A stretch of DNA of 64,000 bases from Pirellula sp. (GTDB lineage Bacteria > Planctomycetota > Planctomycetia > Pirellulales > Lacipirellulaceae): positions 36,531 through 100,530 of the forward strand of contig PNKX01000019.1 of the NCBI GenBank assembly GCA_013822725.1. The letters run 5' to 3'. How positions within the stretch are numbered: position 1 is the stretch's first letter; every line of letters starts with the position of its first letter. This document shows, in pieces, positions 1 to 6,373 of this stretch. Both the position numbers and the translations under genes were made by a program. The notes beneath the pieces were generated by a model. It was not told the origin of the DNA. It searched no databases and saw only the letters and a program-made list of their open reading frames with translations.

Positions 1-1
1 G

Positions 2-721
2 GCGAAGGAAGATCGGGCTCTCGACGACAATGCGTTCGGCCGCGCCGACGGCGCCGGCGGCAGCGTGCGGCTGTCGCTGTGGAATCACCCGGGCGACGAC
101 ATTTACGGCATGTTCGCTCGCAGCCGGCGCGTAGTCGACTCCGTGGGACAACTGCTCGACGACGAGCCGTATCACTACCACTCAAAGATGATCATGAAGC
201 AGGCTGTCACGGGCGGGGCCTGGGAGTGGCATCAAGACTACGGTTATTGGTACGAGAATGGCGTGCTGACGCCGAACTTGTGCAGCGTCTTCATCGCCGT
301 CGATCCGGCGACGCGGGCCAACGGTTGCATGCAGGTGCTGAAGGGTTCCCATGACATGGGCCGGTTGACCCACGTGAAAATCGGCGACCAAACGGGCGCC
401 GATCCGGAACGTGTGGCGGCTGCCGTCGAGCGAATGGAACTGGTCTACCTCGAGATGGCGCCTGGCGATGCGCTCTTCTTTCACCCCAACACGCTGCACC
501 GCAGCGATCAGAATCGTTCGCCGCACGATCGGTGGGCGCTCATCTGCTGCTACAACGCGCGGAGCAACTCGCCGTACAAGGAAGGACGACATCCGAGCTA
601 TACGCCAATCAGGGTTGTTGAAGACGGCGCGGTCAAGCGGGCAGGGCTGAAGCGGTTTTCTGACGGCGCGGGGTTCATGGCTGCGTCGCATCGAGCGACG
701 AGCGACTACCTCAGCGGTTGA
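2..721 (+). CDS. Phytanoyl-CoA dioxygenase (PhyH) family protein, 5' end outside window
   Basis: The reading frame is open from the first bases, so the true start lies left of the window; 239 residues are visible. Two features fit the Fe(II)/2-oxoglutarate-dependent PhyH family: an HxD motif (WHQD, around base 230) and a downstream HRSDQNRS segment (about base 496) matching the distal iron-binding His region, followed by an Arg suited to binding 2-oxoglutarate. Members hydroxylate or halogenate small organic substrates; nothing here identifies the substrate. The protein has no signal peptide in the visible part. The gene ends about 190 bp before the next promoter and is unlikely to be cotranscribed with the GntR operon. 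Confidence 0.85.
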   Translation, partial: AKEDRALDDNAFGRADGAGGSVRLSLWNHPGDDIYGMFARSRRVVDSVGQLLDDEPYHYHSKMIMKQAVTGGAWEWHQDYGYWYENGVLTPNLCSVFIAVDPATRANGCMQVLKGSHDMGRLTHVKIGDQTGADPERVAAAVERMELVYLEMAPGDALFFHPNTLHRSDQNRSPHDRWALICCYNARSNSPYKEGRHPSYTPIRVVEDGAVKRAGLKRFSDGAGFMAASHRATSDYLSG

Positions 722-750
722 TCGCGGCGTCGTTTGGCAGTGCGACGAAT

Positions 751-888
751 AGGACGCGGATGATCGCGGATTGAGCGGATTTCCGCGGATCTGAAATGCG
801 GTTGCGCGCATCTCCTCTCCATCTGCTCTTCCGGCTTTCTCTTAATCTGCGCGCATCCGCCACATCGGCGAAAATCCGCTTCCATTCT
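751..888. repeat. Imperfect inverted repeat built on a GCGGAT-like motif
   Basis: The left half repeats GCGGAT-like words (ATGATCGCGGATTGAGCGGA and onward) and the right half carries the complementary ATCCGC-type words. The whole could fold into a long imperfect hairpin between the dioxygenase gene and the GntR operon. It belongs to the same architectural class as the inverted repeats near 4.9, 19.9, 57.8, 59.1 and 60.5 kb. No reading frame crosses it convincingly. Confidence 0.5.
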
Positions 889-906
889 TCGCCTCTAGAA
901 AAAAGC

Positions 907-935
907 TTGACGCCGCAAAAGAACACTGTTATACA
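907..935 (+). promoter_or_regulatory. Sigma-70-type promoter of the GntR-ABC operon
   Basis: TTGACG at 907-912 and TATACA at 930-935 are separated by 17 bases, a near-consensus housekeeping promoter. The -10 region is embedded in ACTGTTATACAACTGT, which carries the word ACTGT twice. Because the first gene encodes a GntR-type repressor, this is a plausible autoregulatory operator; that role is inference. Confidence 0.6.
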
Positions 936-993
936 ACTGTAATCACTACTGCTTTTCTCGCACCAAATTACGGTTCCCGGCGAACGACTTGCG

Positions 994-1407
994 ATGTTCC
1001 TTCGCATCGAAAAAGGCTCCTCGGCCCCGATTTCGCGGCAAATTGCCCATCAGATCGCGTCGCTCTGCGCCGCCGGCAGCCTGAAGCCAGGCGAACGGCT
1101 CCCTTCGGTGCGCGAGTTGGCGCGTGACCTCGGCGTTAATCAGAACACGATCCTCCGCGTCTACGAGCGACTCTCAGGCGACGGCCTGCTGGAGATGCGG
1201 CAAGGGCAGGGGACGTTTGTGGCCGACGGGGCGAAGGCGAACGCCTCCCCGGGCCAACGCGCACGACTGATCGAAGAACTCCGGCAGATAGGGCGGCAGG
1301 CCCAGTCGCTGGGGCTCAGCCACGAACAGATTCACGAATTGTTGTCGGTCGCGCTGGGCGAACTCGACGAACAGGCAGCCCACGATCTTGCGGGGAACTT
1401 GTCATGA
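994..1407 (+). CDS. GntR family transcriptional regulator (YhcF/YtrA-like)
   Basis: This 137-residue protein has an N-terminal GntR winged helix (residues about 10-75, with SVRELARDLGVNQNTILRVY as the recognition-helix region) and only a short helical tail. That is the layout of the YtrA/YhcF subfamily rather than the long FadR or HutC types. Such proteins typically repress the ABC transporter operon they head. The stop overlaps the start of the ABC ATPase gene in an ATGA arrangement (1404-1407), so the two are translationally coupled. A good promoter lies 60 bp upstream. No strong Shine-Dalgarno is visible before the ATG. The inducing signal is unknown. Confidence 0.88.
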   Translation: MFLRIEKGSSAPISRQIAHQIASLCAAGSLKPGERLPSVRELARDLGVNQNTILRVYERLSGDGLLEMRQGQGTFVADGAKANASPGQRARLIEELRQIGRQAQSLGLSHEQIHELLSVALGELDEQAAHDLAGNLS

Positions 1408-2360
1408 GCCAGGTATCGAACAGCGACGGCAGCGCGAAGTACGCGATCGAACTGCAGGGAGTCTGCAAGTCGTTCCGGCGGACGCAGGTCCTCAGCAACC
1501 TCACGATGCGCGTGGAACGCGGCAAGACGTTCGCGTTCCTGGGGCGCAACGGCGCCGGGAAGACGACTTCGATTCGGATGCTGTTGGGGCTGCTCAAGTG
1601 CGATCAGGGCGAGGTGCGAGTGCTCGGCCTCGACCCCGCGACCGAAGCGCTGAAGGTGCGAGCGCGCGTCGGCTACCTCGCAGAAGACCAGCAAATGTAC
1701 GGTTGGATGCGAGTCCACGAGATCGTGCGGTTCGTCGCCCCCTTTTACGCGACTTGGGATCATGATCTCGCGCTGAAGTATCTCCGCGAATTCGAATTGC
1801 CGCTCGCGACCAAAATCAAGCACCTGTCGAAGGGGCAGAACGTGCGACTGGGGCTCGTGCTCGCGCTGGCCCATCGGCCGGAGTTGGTGATCCTCGACGA
1901 TCCGGCGCTGGGGCTCGATCCGGTGATGCGGAAGCAATTCAATCGGGATCTCATCACGCATCTGCAAGGGGAAGGGCGAACGGTGTTTTACAGTTCGCAT
2001 CTGCTGTACGAAGTCGAGCCGGTGGCGGACGAGGTCGCGATTCTCGACGGCGGCCGCCTGGTGCGGCAGGCCGATACCGAGACGCTGCGGCGGGATGTGA
2101 AACAGTTCGTGCTTGACCGGGTTGCGCTGGCGACGGTGCGCGACGACATGTCGGTGTTGGAACTGCAGCGTGCGGGGGACGACGTCGCCGTAACGGTGCA
2201 GAATGCGGCCGCAGTGCGGGCGCTGCTGGATCGCGAGGGGGTGGGGTATCGAGTGGTTGATCTCAACCTCGACGAAATTTTCGCGGCGTACGTGGCAGGG
2301 GTGAACGACGACGACGCGGGGGCTGCGATGTCGGTCGAGGAGCTCGCGCCGCAGCGCTAA
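1404..2360 (+). CDS. ABC transporter ATP-binding protein
   Basis: A 318-residue ABC-2-type ATPase (CcmA/YtrB-like). Walker A GRNGAGKTT is at residues 47-55, signature LSKGQ at 141-145, Walker B LVILDD at 161-166, D-loop GLDP near 170 and H-loop SSH near 198. The residue after the Walker B aspartate, normally the catalytic Glu, is Asp here (LDDP), which may slow hydrolysis. The last 100 residues form a C-terminal extension of the kind seen in COG1131 proteins. It is coupled by a 4-bp overlap to the GntR regulator and followed by a matching permease. The substrate cannot be told; YtrA-type operons often respond to envelope stress or antibiotics. Confidence 0.9.
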   Translation: MSQVSNSDGSAKYAIELQGVCKSFRRTQVLSNLTMRVERGKTFAFLGRNGAGKTTSIRMLLGLLKCDQGEVRVLGLDPATEALKVRARVGYLAEDQQMYGWMRVHEIVRFVAPFYATWDHDLALKYLREFELPLATKIKHLSKGQNVRLGLVLALAHRPELVILDDPALGLDPVMRKQFNRDLITHLQGEGRTVFYSSHLLYEVEPVADEVAILDGGRLVRQADTETLRRDVKQFVLDRVALATVRDDMSVLELQRAGDDVAVTVQNAAAVRALLDREGVGYRVVDLNLDEIFAAYVAGVNDDDAGAAMSVEELAPQR

Positions 2361-2494
2361 GCGACAAAATAGTTAGGTATTGGCCGCTAGCCGTAGGGCC
2401 ACGCCCTCCGGGACGGCGGTGCGAGTTGGGATGGACGCGTCTTCCCGGACCGCGTGGCGGATCCGGCTAGTTGGTGAGTGTGATTCGCGCGAGA

Positions 2495-2523
2495 GTCATT
2501 CTGAGCGAAGCGAAGAATCTGGC
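2495..2523. repeat. Interspersed short repeat (ILSEAKNL-type)
   Basis: The sequence CATTCTGAGCGAAGCGAAGA and its flank match a dispersed repeat I recognise from many bacterial genomes, usually mistranslated as ILSEAKNL or SHSERSEES. Here it sits between the ATPase and permease genes. It explains why the permease reading frame seems to extend upstream of its true ATG at 2561. Confidence 0.6.
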
Positions 2524-2560
2524 GGCTCGTTGGAGTCGCAATTCAATCGAGGACGAAGCC

Positions 2561-4048
2561 ATGAACGGCGTGTGGCGAAGCTTGTTGTGGAAAGAGTGGC
2601 GGGAGCAGCAGTGGAAGGCGCTGTTGTTGCTGACTGCCGCCCTCCCGTCGCTGGCAATCCCTTACTTTGGCCAAACAGAGGGAACGCGAATCTTGGTCGC
2701 GCTTTCTGCATTCAGCGTTCTTGCCGCGAGTATTTTTCTGGGAGCAGGCGCTGCGGCAAGTGAGCAGTCTCAGCGAACCGCCGCATTTTTGCAGTCGCTT
2801 CCGATCTCCTCCAAACGCTCGGCCATCGTCAAGCTGGCGACGGCCTTAGCAACACTGTGGTTGCCGCTCGCCGTCTATTTCGTGGCGAATTTGCTCTGGG
2901 AAAGAACGCCAAGTTACCCTGATGAAGTCGCACCGTTCGAACCATTCACGCTGCTGGCTGGCATCGCGTTGAGCAGTTTGCTCATTTGGGTGGCGGCCGT
3001 GGGCGTCAATTTGTGCGATGAGATACGCGCGGGTGCGATCGGCGTTCTGGTGATAGTCGGCAGCTGGGCGATCGGTGCATGGCTGCCCGGGGTCGATTTA
3101 AATCGTCTGTCGTTGATCGACGGAATAGTCTCAGGTCTCTTGCCGGGAGGAATATGGTTTCTGGTTGATGACTTGGAAACCCACGTGAGGCAGGAGAGCC
3201 TGCCGGCGATGCTGGGCGGCGCTAGATTCTGGTCGGTGGCGGCCGCGGCTATCTTTGCGAACTCTGCTTTGGCGGCGACTTACGTGTGGAGATTTGGGCG
3301 CGTCGGGGCGCCGCGGCGGCAAGCAGCTGAGCCTACGGTAAAGCCTGCGGAGATTTCGTGGCTCGCGCCGCCAATGCGTCGACCGTGGACGGCAATTCTC
3401 TGGAAGCAGATGTGCGAATCGTTGCCGCTCGCGCTCTTAGGGGCTGGCGCGGTTTTTTGCGTCTCGCTGATCGTCGCGGCGACGAGTCGGCAGTATCGAC
3501 ACGGGATTTTCAACGACGATCTAGTTTCGACGTCGATTTCCATCTGGATCACTGTGGGCGCCCTCGTATCGATCGTGGGTGGAATCGGGCTGTGGCTCGA
3601 CGATCTGCGGCCTGGGCTTCATGCGTTTTGGCGTTCGCGTCCAATTTCCCCTGATCAATGGTTCGCCGTGAAGTTCGCCGCCAGTGCGGTGACCACGCTT
3701 GTCACGTTAGCGCTACCCCCGCTGTTGATTTACGGCATTGCGGCGATGTTCGGAGGGCAGCCGATGCGGCAATTGTTAGGAACCGACGTTTGGAACTCGC
3801 CGATACCGCTGAGTCTGCTCTCGCAATTCGGCCTCTTCTGCGTCTCGGCGGCCTTCATGGCGACGATCCGTCGGCCGATGATCTCGACGCTGCTGACGAT
3901 CCTCTTCGCGGCGTTCGTCGCCTTCTGCATGATCGCGGCATTCTCGCTGGGAGTGCCGGAAAGCGCGGTGTTGATCGCGGCGATTTCAGGAATTGCTATT
4001 ACCACGGGGTGGCTGAGCGTGCGATACGATTGGGCGATCGGGAGGTAG
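2561..4048 (+). CDS. ABC-2 type transporter permease
   Basis: A 495-residue integral membrane protein that starts with a short cytoplasmic amphipathic stretch (MNGVWRSLLWKEWREQQ), typical of ABC-2 permeases. About twelve hydrophobic segments follow in two groups, separated by a polar region near residues 250-290. The halves resemble two six-TM permease units. The ATG at 2561 is preferred because GAGG lies 9 bases upstream and the longer frame runs into an ILSEAKNL-type repeat. It presumably forms the membrane part of the transporter with the preceding ATPase, although 200 bp separate the two genes. Substrate unknown. Confidence 0.82.
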   Translation: MNGVWRSLLWKEWREQQWKALLLLTAALPSLAIPYFGQTEGTRILVALSAFSVLAASIFLGAGAAASEQSQRTAAFLQSLPISSKRSAIVKLATALATLWLPLAVYFVANLLWERTPSYPDEVAPFEPFTLLAGIALSSLLIWVAAVGVNLCDEIRAGAIGVLVIVGSWAIGAWLPGVDLNRLSLIDGIVSGLLPGGIWFLVDDLETHVRQESLPAMLGGARFWSVAAAAIFANSALAATYVWRFGRVGAPRRQAAEPTVKPAEISWLAPPMRRPWTAILWKQMCESLPLALLGAGAVFCVSLIVAATSRQYRHGIFNDDLVSTSISIWITVGALVSIVGGIGLWLDDLRPGLHAFWRSRPISPDQWFAVKFAASAVTTLVTLALPPLLIYGIAAMFGGQPMRQLLGTDVWNSPIPLSLLSQFGLFCVSAAFMATIRRPMISTLLTILFAAFVAFCMIAAFSLGVPESAVLIAAISGIAITTGWLSVRYDWAIGR

Positions 4049-4063
4049 GCGTACTGCCTACAA

Positions 4064-4354
4064 CTAATTCCGTCGCTTCCAGTATCCAGGTCGGCGTTTC
4101 AGATGCGCGACGGCGACGACGATCACAATCTCGCCGTTCACTCGGTAGATGAGTTGATAAGGAAACTTCTCAACTCTGACGGCTCGGAAACCAGGCATGA
4201 CTTGGGCGAAACGGTGAGGCCCGGCGAGGAGGCTTCCGAGCGACTGGTCGACAGCCAAGGCAAACGCCCGCTCGGCGTCGGGGCTGCGGATTGCATACCA
4301 GTCGAGCGCCTCTTCGAGTTCGGCTGTGGCTTCGCCGTGGAATCTAACTTTCAC
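4064..4354 (-). CDS. Type II toxin, ParE/RelE family
   Basis: A 96-residue basic protein with the ParE/RelE fold signature: the N-terminal helix AELEEALDWYAIRSPDAERAF, the central RFAQVMPGFRAVRVEKFPYQ segment, and the C-terminal YRVNGEIVIVVAVAHLKRRP hairpin. ParE-type members inhibit gyrase and RelE-type members cleave mRNA. The short, Arg-poor catalytic edge and the AHLKRRPGYW ending favour ParE. The start lies inside the 3' end of the antitoxin gene (11-bp overlap), the usual antitoxin-first coupling. The gene is convergent with the ABC permease gene. Confidence 0.85.
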   Translation of the reverse strand: MKVRFHGEATAELEEALDWYAIRSPDAERAFALAVDQSLGSLLAGPHRFAQVMPGFRAVRVEKFPYQLIYRVNGEIVIVVAVAHLKRRPGYWKRRN

Positions 4355-4586
4355 GGCTTAGATTCACGCGTTGAAACATGCGCGCTCGCACGGTTTCCCA
4401 ATCTTCAAGCTGGGCCGTGCCGTCGTCAATTTCTCGTGAACGACGTTCAATTTCGGCTTGCCACTCGGGAGACAGCTCTTCGGGAGAGAGTTCGGGGAGC
4501 GTCTCGGTGAGTTCGTCGATGAGCCGGAGTCGGTCGGCGACGGGAAGCTGCGACGCGGCGGTAAGCAAAGACATGTAATCAGACAT
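4344..4586 (-). CDS. Type II antitoxin, addiction-module protein family
   Basis: An 80-residue acidic protein (MSDYMSLLTAASQLPVADRL...) of the putative addiction-module family often paired with ParE/RelE toxins. It has a helical N-terminal half with PVADRLRLIDEL and the conserved LSPEWQAEIERRSREIDDG region that wraps the toxin. The ATG at 4586 is chosen over an upstream in-frame start because AGGAG lies 10 bases before it and the upstream residues (MLAAVCYNSVRRPSP) look unlike the family. The overlap with the toxin gene implies joint transcription and probable autoregulation. Confidence 0.82.
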   Translation of the reverse strand: MSDYMSLLTAASQLPVADRLRLIDELTETLPELSPEELSPEWQAEIERRSREIDDGTAQLEDWETVRARMFQRVNLSRES

Positions 4587-4661
4587 GGGCGAGGGTCTCC
4601 TGACTGAATTGTAGCAGACGGCCGCCAGCACGAATCAGCCTGACTTTCCCGCAGGAAAAGC

Positions 4662-4702
4662 CCAAAAAAATGAGGGCCCCTGCTCGCCGAAGCAGGGACC
4701 CT
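4662..4702 (-). terminator. Rho-independent terminator-like hairpin
   Basis: Arms 4673-4684 and 4691-4702 pair over 12 bp with one G-U wobble and a 6-base loop. Read on the minus strand, the hairpin is followed by a run of seven T (complement of 4664-4670). It lies upstream of the antitoxin start, so it would insulate the toxin-antitoxin pair from leftward transcription, although no minus-strand gene is visible just to its right. Confidence 0.5.
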
Positions 4703-4915
4703 CTATATTAGGCTGACCGGGTTTTCTTGTGCGTCAAACGTACAGTCAGCCCGGAGACCCACAGCCTACGCATGGCTATCGACGCCGTTGGTGACGGTTG
4801 TCCACTGCGACGACGCGGCGGCGAACCAATCCGCGGCCGACGGCCTCTGCGATGGCGGGCGCGGCCTGCACAATCGATACGACTGGCGCCGGCTTGCTGG
4901 CGCTGGCGGCTTGAA

Positions 4916-5077
4916 ATAACCACTAAGGCACGAAGGACACAAAGACGCACCAAGAAGAAGAAAGGCAAATTTCAGGGAGTGTCGGCTTCATTGCTTGGTT
5001 TGCAGTTGCTCGCTTCTTGGATTCCTTCGTGCGTCTTGGCGCTCTTCGTGCCTTGGTGCCTTGGTGGTTAGTATTTC
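4916..5077. repeat. Long inverted repeat with CACGAAGG/CACAAAG quasi-tandem arms
   Basis: The left arm (4916-4967) reads ACCACTAAGGCACGAAGGAC with more words of the same kind. The right arm (5013-5077) is its imperfect reverse complement ending CCTTGGTGGTTAG. Each arm is a degenerate 9-12-base tandem repeat. The element occupies most of the 550-bp gap before carA; the rest of that gap (4703-4915) shows nothing recognisable. Confidence 0.65.
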
Positions 5078-5138
5078 TCGCAGCTCCGGCGGGTCATTGA
5101 CCCGCGGCTACTTTTGATCACCAGTCACCACTGAAGCG

Positions 5139-6269
5139 ATGTCAAAACCTGCAAAGCTTGCTCTCGAAGATGGCGCCGTCTTTACCGGCGTCTCGATTGG
5201 CGCCGACGGCGAGGTCGACGGCGAAGTCTGCTTCAACACGTCGATGACGGGGTACCAAGAGATCCTCACCGATCCGAGCTATCGCGGCCAGATCGTGACG
5301 ATGACCTACCCGCAGATCGGCAACTACGGGGTGAACGACGGCGACCTCGAAAGCGAGCGGCCGCATCTTTCCGGGTTCATCGTGCGAGAGCATTCCCGGG
5401 CCGACAGCAACTTTCGTTCGGAAGGTTCGCTGAGCGACTACCTGAAGGAATGGGGCGTCGTGGCGATCGAGTCGATCGATACGCGGGCGCTGGTGCGGCG
5501 GATCCGTTCGCAGGGAGCGCTGCGAGGGGTGCTGTCGACGGTTGATCTCGACGATGCGAGCCTCGTCGCCAAGGCGAAGGCGAGCCCAGGGCTGGTCGGC
5601 CGCGACCTTGTTCGCGAAGTCATGCCAGAGATGGCGTGCGAGTGGCAGGAATCATGCAGCGAGTGGACGCACCTCAATGCCGACGGCGTTCGCAAGACGG
5701 CAGGGACCAACGGTCCGCATGTCGTGGCGATCGACTACGGGATGAAGTGGAACATTCCGCGGCATCTCTACGATCAAGGCTGCCAGGTCACTGTGTTGCC
5801 GGGAACGGCGACGGCCGAGGACGTGCTCGCCCAGAACCCCGACGGCGTGTTTCTTTCGAACGGTCCCGGCGATCCGGAGCCGCTGGAATACGCGATCAAG
5901 ACGATCCGGGGCGTGATGCAGGAGAAGCCGGTGTTCGGCATCTGTCTCGGGCACCAGTTGCTCTCGCTCGCCTGTGGAGCGAAAACGTTCAAACTAAAAT
6001 TCGGCCACCGCGGGGCGAATCACCCCGTGCAGCGGCTGAGCGACGGGTTGGTCGAGATTACCAGCCAGAATCATGGGTTCGCCGTTGATGAGGCGTCGCT
6101 GCCGGCGTCGCTCGAAGTGACCCATCGGAGCCTGAACGACAACACGATCGAAGGGGTCCGGCACCGCGAGCTGCCGCTGTTCAGCGTGCAGTATCACCCG
6201 GAGGCTTCGGCGGGGCCACACGATAGCCACTATCTGTTTCAGGATTTTCTGAAGGCGATGGCGAAGTAG
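5139..6269 (+). CDS. carA: Carbamoyl-phosphate synthase small subunit
   Basis: A 376-residue glutamine amidotransferase subunit that releases ammonia from glutamine for the large subunit CarB, feeding arginine and pyrimidine synthesis. The N-terminal CPSase_sm domain (FTGVSIGADGEVDGEVCFNT, TGYQEILTDPSY) is followed by a class I GATase domain. The nucleophile Cys269 is in GICLGHQ and the His/Glu pair is in QYHPEA. Length and motifs are canonical. carB is not adjacent, so the gene stands alone. It is flanked by an inverted repeat upstream and a REP-like palindrome downstream. Confidence 0.97.
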   Translation: MSKPAKLALEDGAVFTGVSIGADGEVDGEVCFNTSMTGYQEILTDPSYRGQIVTMTYPQIGNYGVNDGDLESERPHLSGFIVREHSRADSNFRSEGSLSDYLKEWGVVAIESIDTRALVRRIRSQGALRGVLSTVDLDDASLVAKAKASPGLVGRDLVREVMPEMACEWQESCSEWTHLNADGVRKTAGTNGPHVVAIDYGMKWNIPRHLYDQGCQVTVLPGTATAEDVLAQNPDGVFLSNGPGDPEPLEYAIKTIRGVMQEKPVFGICLGHQLLSLACGAKTFKLKFGHRGANHPVQRLSDGLVEITSQNHGFAVDEASLPASLEVTHRSLNDNTIEGVRHRELPLFSVQYHPEASAGPHDSHYLFQDFLKAMAK

Positions 6270-6279
6270 GGCGTGGCTT

Positions 6280-6366
6280 GTAGCCCCCGGCTCCGCCGGG
6301 GCGTAGGCGTGACACGGGGCGACGTCCGCCGGTGTGGTGGCCGACCCCGGCGGAGCCAGGGGCTGG
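6280..6366. repeat. REP-like paired hairpins between carA and the VIT/VWA gene
   Basis: A GTAG foot at 6280-6283 is followed by the hairpin CCCCGGCTCCGCCGGGG. About 45 bases later the complementary form CCCCGGCGGAGCCAGGGGCT ends the element. The two hairpins are inverted copies of each other, an architecture like bacterial interspersed mosaic elements. It sits between two convergent genes, where it could also stop transcription from both sides. Confidence 0.6.
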
Positions 6367-6373
6367 AAGGGGG

